This document shows, piece after piece, positions 60,301 to 64,000 of a stretch of DNA of 64,000 bases; within the stretch, counting starts at the first letter, position 1, and each line of letters opens with the position of its first letter. The notes beneath the pieces are model-generated. The model searched no databases and was not told the DNA's origin. It saw nothing but the letters and a program-made list of their open reading frames with translations. The translations under genes were made by a program, and so were the position numbers. Source of the DNA: Paenibacillus sambharensis. GTDB lineage: Bacteria > Bacillota > Bacilli > Paenibacillales > Paenibacillaceae. The stretch spans positions 186,001 to 250,000 of the forward strand of contig NZ_QKRB01000051.1 of assembly GCF_003233845.1 (NCBI RefSeq), written 5' to 3'.

Positions 60301-61768
60301 CACTCCCGTACACGACGGATTCATCCTCACTGCGCAGTTCAACCCTCATAGGAGAAGCAAGAGAATCCTTCGTTCTGGCATAGATGGAGAAGTCATAGCG
60401 TTCTCCGCCTTCTACCGCGATACCTGTATAGCCGAAGTTAGAGATCCCCGCACCCTCACCCGGCTCGGTGATCTGAATGCGAGCATACTTGTGATTGTTC
60501 TCATTCAATGGCTGAGCCGTAGATGAGGTCACAGTCACAGCAGCGCCGCCGTAAGCTTCTGTAGACCAGGAAGCCAGTGAGCTGCTGAATTCGAAGGAGC
60601 GGTTCTGAATCAGCTCGGCATACAAGCCGCCGTCAGCCGCATAGTTGATATCCTCATAGAAGAGTCCAAACAAGGTCGGGTTGGATTCATACAGCGGGCT
60701 GCCAGCATCGATGTCAATCTGATAGGCCGCTGAGCCCGTTTCCCAAACCACAAATTCAAAAACCTTCGTATCGAATACCTCGCCCTTGCTTAACGAAGCG
60801 GTTAAGGTTACCTCCGCATCACCAGAGCCTGCGGCAGGCCGCGTCACGCGCCCTGTATGGCTGATCACTGCAGGATCAGATGAATGCCAGGTAATAGATG
60901 ATCCCATCGGACCGGCAGCAGGCAGCTCAATATCACTGAGCAGCTCTGTTGAGTCGCCAAGGCTTAACCAGTTCTTGTCGAGTGCAACCGACTCCAGCAC
61001 CGTCAGGCTTTCCGCCATAACCTCTTTAAGATCTTCGCCGCTTAGCGCACGGTTGTAAACTCGGAAATCGTCTATTTTCCCGTTAAAATAAGGGTCTGGC
61101 CATTGGGATCTGCCGATATAGTTGCGAGTGGAATTGCCCAAGTCAGAGGGCTTAATCGTGATGTTCGAATTCTGGGCAACCTCTATGCCGTTCAAATAAA
61201 TGACGGCTACCTTGCCCGCCATCGTGACCGCCACATGCTGCCAGGCATCGGAGCTGGGGAACTCCACAGCATCAATATCATGAGATGTGGAGCCATTCAC
61301 CATGCCAAGACGAATCGTTCCATTTGCTCCATTGTTCAGCGTAAGGAATAGGTTGCTCGTCGTCGAGGAGCCAAAGTCAAAGACCCTGGACCAAGCCGGA
61401 TTCGCGCCGGGCTTTACCCAAGCGGATACCGTCATGGCATTAACATTCTGCAAAATACCATCCGGCATCTGTATGTAGCCATTCGATCCATTAAGCGTCA
61501 GGGCATTGTTCACCTTACCATCACTAAACGAAGCACCTCCATGCATGGTACCGCTGCGGTTATTCCCTGAAGCGTCACGGACCGTGGTTCCGCTGGTTTC
61601 ATCGAAGCTGTAGTGCAGGACCAGATCCTCTTGTGCAACTGCAGCCTGGACGGCTTCCTTAGAGCTGTCACTGGTTTCGGCAGCACCTGCTGCAGAGGCT
61701 GGTGTGACGATGCCGAGCAGCAGCGAAACTAAGAGCAGTAACGAAACTGACTTCCTTGTGTCCCTCAT
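54140..61768 (-). CDS. 5' part of giant secreted arabinofuranosidase/arabinanase (LamG, GH51, GH43, 2 LamG, GH43)
   Basis: A 2542-residue frame with a signal peptide (1-27). Order by residue: LamG (about 45-250); Ig-like aBig (about 250-345); GH51 alpha-L-arabinofuranosidase (about 346-1155) with acid/base Glu in KYLGIGNETWGANY and nucleophile Glu in VFVGEFASHGSG, and with a concanavalin-like insert; Ig-like (about 1160-1330); GH43 (about 1338-1643); two LamG domains (about 1659-1880 and 1884-2126); two Ig-like (about 2133-2320); and most of a second GH43 (from about 2329). It ends prematurely with 18 nonsense residues after an extra base near 54195. The start has TGAGGAGG seven bases upstream. 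It should remove arabinose from arabinan and arabinoxylan at the cell surface, together with the divergent xylanase. Confidence 0.92.
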   Translation of the reverse strand: MRDTRKSVSLLLLVSLLLGIVTPASAAGAAETSDSSKEAVQAAVAQEDLVLHYSFDETSGTTVRDASGNNRSGTMHGGASFSDGKVNNALTLNGSNGYIQMPDGILQNVNAMTVSAWVKPGANPAWSRVFDFGSSTTSNLFLTLNNGANGTIRLGMVNGSTSHDIDAVEFPSSDAWQHVAVTMAGKVAVIYLNGIEVAQNSNITIKPSDLGNSTRNYIGRSQWPDPYFNGKIDDFRVYNRALSGEDLKEVMAESLTVLESVALDKNWLSLGDSTELLSDIELPAAGPMGSSITWHSSDPAVISHTGRVTRPAAGSGDAEVTLTASLSKGEVFDTKVFEFVVWETGSAAYQIDIDAGSPLYESNPTLFGLFYEDINYAADGGLYAELIQNRSFEFSSSLASWSTEAYGGAAVTVTSSTAQPLNENNHKYARIQITEPGEGAGISNFGYTGIAVEGGERYDFSIYARTKDSLASPMRVELRSEDESVVYGSADITGLTAEWTKFEAKLVSNTTDNKAKLVILFDDAAAVDVDMISLFPEKTWKNRENGLRYDLAKMLDDMNPKFLRFPGGCIVENGAIDNIYRWKNTIGDVAERETQTNFWGYHQSFGLGYDEYFRLAEDIGAEPVPHIFSGIISCNSNPPTVPMDQLQPYIDDALDLIEYANGDAETTEWGAVRAANGHPEPYNLKYLGIGNETWGANYFSRYKVFYDAIKAKYPDIRLILSAGAFPEDANYRATYEWLGKPGDGQEADLVDEHMYQSPAWMLNNVDRYDDQDRSGPSVFVGEFASHGSGRRNNVESAITEAAFMTGLERNSDIVEMAAYAPLFSRRPASFTQWTPDMIWFDEHKAFGTPNYYVQKEFMNHMGDQVLLVNLTKKRGSQVEDKDSIMLGTWATQVEYDNISVVAEDGTVLYQNDFSDPSTLADFTDNGAGGWVIADGVLKQTSMDEDVRLRLNGEDDWPDYTMTLEAKKTAGNEGFLIGFEAEDFDNYYWYNLGGWNNTVTVVERSVNNAKSDASPRLSQGVKTGQTYKITIGVEQDMMRLYLDDKLMFEVKPDQQKNDNYIGPLYSSTTVDKETGDIIVKVVNTSSNRQPSNIQVSGADYINPEGTVIEISGDSLTAENSFEKPADTASVTRTHSGFGASFAYEFPSYSVTILRLKTTEGPVVEAIDPIEAITAVNQPPQLPSTVTLHLSDNTTAKASVQWKPIDDLQYNNPGVFEVEGIVEGTYLEAEAAVTVLEADVSGQLMKAYADLKIPNEDNVRGNITLKSEMAAGAETVQITWHSSHPEIISDEAGGDQGQIPAGVVRRQAEDANVTLTAALRLNGQTLHKTFHLTVKAAAQLDEFRGYMYTYFRSNLYGTGESQQIHLATSKDGLFWDDMNNNEPILVSTLGTKGVRDSYVVRAPEGDKFYMIATDLDANGGNWGQYANNGSKSIMVWESDDLVNWSDQRMIEIAPEGAGNMWAPETIYDPSTGEYVVYWASNVKGEGHRIYYAKTRDFRSFTKPQVFKDRTAADTFIDTSMIAHDGMYYRFTKNEDNLTILLEKSPSVLGQYELVKEKIAGQEGVEGPGIFKLNGEDKWLLLMDGYTRSNAGVGFFPLIAESPDDLASGNFRRLESHEFRMPTGAKHGSIIPVTGQEYDAIMEKWGGALVEPVTPDTGDPVVPDLEYKFDEALDGTAVLNTGKSGAQNNGTLYNGAGYADDAGKGEVLKLGGGAVNTDSPYLEFPQGYFDGKDNVTIMMDVKSEMNNENFFTFTAGQDRNKYLFLRTRPNEIYSALTVKTYSKEQGITKPLASSMKNTWTNLAIVLERNPDGKYSTMKLYRDGVLVGTQNQLVANLSTMGSGLKAYLGKSFYPDTYFKGSFDHVRVYNRALTDVQIMEVIQPPGGDDDLILHYDMKTTAEADGRFIVKDVAKGTVTYDGIFRNRGNGGHASDGTSGFVSFNGGGSNSNSGYIEIPKGSDGHDVLHGLDEVTVSTIVNWTNDGVNRWIFGLGTVLTPETNKYLFATPRHGVSGNPAAAGISKQGWPNEALVKGAAGSSMAPGTWHHVTVTMSEAANTLTLYLNGAKVASGSANGIKLSDLIDSKASHSGFLGKSIFTGDSYLRGSIADFRIYKRALTGEEVTKLYTEASDSVANIRQLTVRDAAKQLDMSRYLGEGDSSAAEITQNLTLPVSGNNGVRIAWSSSHPDVISSSGKVTRPAADAADIEVELTATLTYQDMTETVRFPVTVLKDFDDQQKADQDAAALMIYNANNVKGNLRLAATGPAGSKITWASSKPEVIKGTAEAAGDAKQLGWVTRQAADQAVTLTATVTHGAASAERSFEVTVAKAPKAPDYDAYFFAYFTGEYEGGEEISFATAEDPLYWRALNNGKSVIQSTMGEKGLRDPFIIRSPEGDKFYLIATDLKMGESTNFDQAQITGSHSIMVWESEDLVNWSEQRMVEVAPKNGGNTWAPEAYYDPNTGEYVVFWASSMKAADTYGKYPNGRPSGQYNVMYYATTRDFHEFSEPKVFIDDAYPTIDTTIIENEGTLLPVDEIGSELQGLCGKSG
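54194..54197 (-). other. Single-base frameshift site joining the two arabinanase frames
   Basis: On the minus strand the sequence reads ACGCTGTTACCGGTTGAC. Removing one base (the extra T at CTGTTACC) gives T-L-Y-R-L-T-K-S-E-V, which continues the GH43 fold without a break and yields one frame of about 3597 residues. It is not in a long homopolymer. Confidence 0.85.
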
Positions 61769-61806
61769 TATTTACCTCCTCAAATGATAAGACTACTGGC
61801 GTATTA

Positions 61807-61823
61807 ATTATAAAGCGCTTACA
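61807..61823 (-). promoter_or_regulatory. cre-like site overlapping the -10 of the arabinanase gene
   Basis: On the minus strand TGTAAGCGCTTTAT (61823-61810) matches most positions of the CcpA cre consensus and overlaps a perfect -10 TATAAT (61812-61807). Carbon catabolite repression is inferred. Confidence 0.65.
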
Positions 61824-62125
61824 AATTGCTTTGGAATAGAATCCCTTGTGCTAAAGTTGTATTTCTTTTTCATTTAGGGGCTTCATGATTGGAGCATAGG
61901 TGCTTGGGACAGCAATGCTGCCGATTAAAAACCCGATCTCGACCTCTTATGCGCATAATGTCGACAACTACTGGTGTCTATTCCATGAGAGAGAGGCTGT
62001 TCAGGACATGGGTGACATGGGTATTTTTCTGCTGCTCTGGGCAAGCCTGGTTCTTCCATGGGCCACGCTGCTTTTTTCAAACAAGAATATTTAAAATCTA
62101 GGGGTTTACCTTTAATTTCTTAATT

Positions 62126-62153
62126 GTTATGTAAACGCTTACTTACTATACTT
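62126..62153 (+). promoter_or_regulatory. xynA promoter with cre site in the spacer
   Basis: TTGTTA (62126-62131), 16 bases, then TATACT (62148-62153). The spacer holds TGTAAACGCTTACT (62131-62144), which matches the cre consensus at all but the last position. CcpA binding there would block the promoter. Confidence 0.75.
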
Positions 62154-62161
62154 TTAGCTAC

Positions 62162-62193
62162 AAGGGAGGTGAGCAATGGTATTTCAGGGGTAG
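62162..62193 (+). CDS. Five-codon micro-ORF in the xynA leader
   Basis: A strong ribosome binding site, AAGGGAGGTGA (62162-62172), is followed by ATG at 62176 and four codons to a stop at 62193 (MVFQG). It is stronger than most gene-level sites here, yet the peptide is tiny. It lies in the xynA leader, upstream of a hairpin, and may be a leader peptide or a transcript-stabilising ribosome pause site. Confidence 0.4.
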
Positions 62194-62199
62194 CAAGAG

Positions 62200-62216
62200 G
62201 CTAGCTGTGAGCTGGC
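62200..62216 (+). other. Leader hairpin upstream of xynA
   Basis: GCTAGCT and AGCTGGC pair (one G-U) over a GTG loop, between the micro-ORF and the xynA ribosome binding site. It could form in the mRNA leader. No T-run follows, so it is not a plain terminator. Confidence 0.35.
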
Positions 62217-62285
62217 TGGAGAACAGTCGTCTAGCATAAGCAAGTCTAAGCTGCAGCAGAACACAAATCAATTAGGAGGGATTTT

Positions 62286-62918
62286 ATGTTTTCGTTCAAA
62301 AAGAAGTTCTTAACGGTAATGGCGGCAGCCACAATGAGTTTCAGCCTGTTTGCGTCTGTCTCAAGTGCAACCGATTATTGGCAGAACTGGACTGATGGAG
62401 GCGGAACCGTTAACGCAGTCAATGGAGCTGGGGGCAATTACAGTGTTACATGGTCCAACACCGGCAACTTTGTTGTGGGTAAAGGCTGGACTACCGGTTC
62501 ACCAAACCGGACAATAAACTACAATGCCGGTATCTTCGCGCCATCGGGCAATGGTTACCTGACTCTCTACGGGTGGACAAGAAACTCGCTTATCGAATAT
62601 TACGTCGTCGATAACTGGGGAACTTACAGACCTACCGGCACCTATAAGGGCAGAGTAAACAGTGACGGCGGCACCTATGATATTTATACAACGATGCGTT
62701 ACAATCAGCCTTCTATTGATGGCACACAGACGTTCCAGCAGTACTGGAGCGTCCGGACGTCGAAGAGATCGATTGGCACCAACAATTCGATCACATTCAG
62801 CAACCATGTCAACGCCTGGAGAAATGCCGGGATGCATCTTGGGAGCAGCTGGTCCTACCAGGTACTGGCGACAGAAGGATACCAGAGCAGCGGAAGATCT
62901 AACGTGACGGTGTGGTAA
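62286..62918 (+). CDS. xynA: Endo-1,4-beta-xylanase, GH11
   Basis: A 210-residue secreted GH11 xylanase, normal length, that cleaves internal beta-1,4 bonds of xylan. Signal peptide about 1-28 ([20 protein letters not shown], cut near SSATDYWQN). The catalytic pair is visible: nucleophile Glu in [17 protein letters not shown] and acid/base Glu in [13 protein letters not shown]. The thumb loop reads [12 protein letters not shown]. It is nearly identical in layout to Bacillus XynA. AGGAGGG lies five bases before the ATG. The gene is divergent from the arabinanase gene and shares CcpA-type control. It has its own terminator 35 bp downstream. Confidence 0.97.
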   Translation: MFSFKKKFLTVMAAATMSFSLFASVSSATDYWQNWTDGGGTVNAVNGAGGNYSVTWSNTGNFVVGKGWTTGSPNRTINYNAGIFAPSGNGYLTLYGWTRNSLIEYYVVDNWGTYRPTGTYKGRVNSDGGTYDIYTTMRYNQPSIDGTQTFQQYWSVRTSKRSIGTNNSITFSNHVNAWRNAGMHLGSSWSYQVLATEGYQSSGRSNVTVW

Positions 62919-62952
62919 CAGGCCGCAAGCTTTAAAGCCTTACACTTCTTGG

Positions 62953-62988
62953 GGCTGCCGGTCTCACTGCCGGCGGCCTTTACTTTTT
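62953..62988 (+). terminator. Terminator of xynA
   Basis: GGCTGCCGG and CCGGCGGCC form a 9-bp stem (one G-T) followed by TTTACTTTTT. Confidence 0.85.
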
Positions 62989-63014
62989 CCTATCCGGTTA
63001 AAGGAGATGGAACC

Positions 63015-63875
63015 ATGAGAAAGCTGTTGATTGCCCTTCTGATAGCCATAATGGCTGCTGGTAGCGCTTGTTCGCAAGATAAGCCTCTGCAGAGTAAGCA
63101 GACTGAACGCCGCGATGGCCTTGTCTTCATCCAAGGCGGGACGTTCACGAATACAAAGTCCAATTTTTTCGGCAAAAGTGAAAGGCTGTCCGACTTCTAT
63201 ATTGGACAGTACGAAGTCACCCAGCAGGAGTGGACTGAGGTAATGGGCCATAACCCTTCCGCATTCCAAGGCGAAAATCTGCCGGTAGAGATGGTAAGCT
63301 GGTATGATGCGGTTGAATACTGCAACAAAAGAAGTATAAAAGAGGGCTTGAAGCCGTATTACAACATAGACAAGAGCAAAAAAGATCCTAATAACACGAG
63401 TCAGCACGACAACATGAAGTGGACAGTAACGGTCGACCCGGAAGCTGACGGCTACCGGCTGCCGACTGAAGCGGAGTGGGAGTATGCCGCAAGCGGCGGT
63501 CAGCAGAGCAAGGGCTACACCTACAGCGGAAGCAGTGATGCAGATGAGGCTGCATGGTATTGGAGGAACGCCGGTGATAAATATTTATCTGGCGACTGGA
63601 ACTGGCCGATTATAGAAAATAACCGTAATACAACGAAAGCTGTCGGTTTGAAGAAGCCGAATGAACTGGGATTGTACGATATGTCAGGTAATGTGCGCGA
63701 GTGGTGCTGGAACTGGTACGGTGACAGCTTGGACAGCAGCAGCGGTTCATACCGGGTGGTTAAGGGCGGCGGCTGGATCGGCGGCCTTATCAATAATGCC
63801 GTGTCATACCGGGGCAAATTCGAGGCAAATGGCTTCGGTCCTGATCAAGGATTTCGTGTCGTCCGCAGCGGATAA
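63015..63875 (+). CDS. Formylglycine-generating-enzyme-like (SUMF1/EgtB fold) lipoprotein
   Basis: A protein of about 286 residues with a signal peptide ending near a Cys (LIAIMAAGSACSQ, lipobox-like), followed by a SUMF1/FGE fold. Family motifs: FIQGGTFTN, YEVTQQEWTEVMGHNP, PVEMVSWYDAVEYCNKRS, YRLPTEAEWEYAA, GNVREWCWNWY, and a final GFRVVRSG. The usual RGGSW is replaced by KGGGWIGG. Catalytic FGE cysteines are not obvious, so sulfatase activation is doubtful; extracytoplasmic members often have unknown roles. The start is ATG 63015 with AAGGAGATGG upstream. It lies after the xynA terminator, with no promoter identified. Confidence 0.85.
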   Translation: MRKLLIALLIAIMAAGSACSQDKPLQSKQTERRDGLVFIQGGTFTNTKSNFFGKSERLSDFYIGQYEVTQQEWTEVMGHNPSAFQGENLPVEMVSWYDAVEYCNKRSIKEGLKPYYNIDKSKKDPNNTSQHDNMKWTVTVDPEADGYRLPTEAEWEYAASGGQQSKGYTYSGSSDADEAAWYWRNAGDKYLSGDWNWPIIENNRNTTKAVGLKKPNELGLYDMSGNVREWCWNWYGDSLDSSSGSYRVVKGGGWIGGLINNAVSYRGKFEANGFGPDQGFRVVRSG

Positions 63876-63919
63876 TCCGGTGCAAGACATATCGCGGAGT
63901 CCATCAGCTGTAACAGAAT

Positions 63920-63965
63920 AACAAGCTTCCCCGGCTGCCATTAACAGTCCAATGGGAAGCTTGTT
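63920..63965. terminator. Terminator-like hairpin after the FGE-like gene
   Basis: AACAAGCTTCCC pairs perfectly with GGGAAGCTTGTT over a 22-base loop, 45 bp past the stop codon. The T-run is weak on both strands. Confidence 0.6.
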
Positions 63966-64000
63966 AAATCTGCTGTCTTCAACGATTACTGACACTTCAT

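Larger units (their letters stand above)
61769..62285. promoter_or_regulatory. 517-bp divergent intergenic region between the arabinanase gene and xynA
   Basis: The region contains the arabinanase promoter and cre site (61807-61823), the xynA promoter and cre site (62126-62153), and the xynA leader. A 65-codon frame with GTG start at 61900 has one hydrophobic segment and a GGAG box, but I do not consider it a gene without comparison. Confidence 0.6.

Noticed and set aside
61900-62094. Small membrane protein between the arabinanase gene and xynA
   Set aside because: One hydrophobic stretch and a modest ribosome site are not enough without conservation.
62949-63014. Longer start for the FGE-like lipoprotein
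   Set aside because: It would begin inside the xynA terminator and bury the lipoprotein signal peptide.
1-64000. tRNA, rRNA, prophage or insertion sequence
   Set aside because: No cloverleaf, rRNA core, phage structural gene or transposase was recognised; a covariance search could change this for tRNA or small RNA.

Overview
The window looks like a chromosomal segment of a plant-polysaccharide-degrading, endospore-former-type Firmicute, most probably Paenibacillus or a close relative. This rests on gene content (a giant SLH-anchored arabinanase, a GH11 xylanase of the Bacillus XynA type, Cu-amine-oxidase stalk domains, DUF3021/LytTR and DUF4256 genes), strong GGAGG ribosome binding sites, catabolite-response (cre) sites and moderate GC. 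No database search was run. Names come from motifs and remembered family features.

Layout. 0-2 kb: a small unknown gene, a pirin and a lipase-like hydrolase, all on the minus strand. 2.3-10.7 kb: one very large membrane protein of the cyclic beta-1,2-glucan synthase (NdvB/Cgs) type, preceded by an unusual array of palindromes and 66-bp repeats. 11-24 kb (minus): a luciferase-like oxidoreductase, a TRM11-type methyltransferase, a solute-binding lipoprotein coupled to a GGDEF/EAL protein, an aldo/keto reductase with a B12-binding radical SAM protein, a stalk-domain serine protease and an ABC-2 exporter. 24.5-26.2 kb (plus): the 23S rRNA methyltransferase RlmD. 26.3-35 kb: a mosaic of small accessory genes with AT-richer stretches, including an alpha/beta hydrolase, DUF3021/LytTR, DinB, a fragment resembling an aminoglycoside 6-adenylyltransferase, DUF4256, MerR plus MFS, and XRE-cupin divergent from DoxX plus a VOC protein. 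At 35.0-35.15 kb sits the scar of a lost SLH-protein gene, then a DUF4317 gene.

36.6-50.6 kb (minus) is the most interesting block: eleven tightly packed or overlapping genes mixing glycan assembly (two GT2 enzymes, a GT4, a flippase, a GDP-mannose pyrophosphorylase-like enzyme, a 1489-residue GT-C-like membrane protein) with signalling parts (two canonical receivers, two degenerate receiver-like domains, a divergent histidine-kinase-like ATPase, an Hpt protein). One receiver-like domain is fused to a DPM1-like glycosyltransferase. I infer a phosphorelay-controlled pathway from GDP-mannose to polyprenyl-phosphate-mannose to an extracytoplasmic glycan.

50.97-61.77 kb (minus) is one about 3600-residue surface enzyme (LamG, GH51, GH43, two LamG, GH43, LamG, Ig-like, two FN3, three SLH), split here by a one-base frameshift near 54195. 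It is divergent from xynA (GH11) at 62.3 kb. Both promoters carry cre-like sites, and the xynA leader has a five-codon micro-ORF and a hairpin. A formylglycine-generating-enzyme-like lipoprotein closes the window. No rRNA, tRNA, CRISPR array, prophage or intact insertion sequence was seen.
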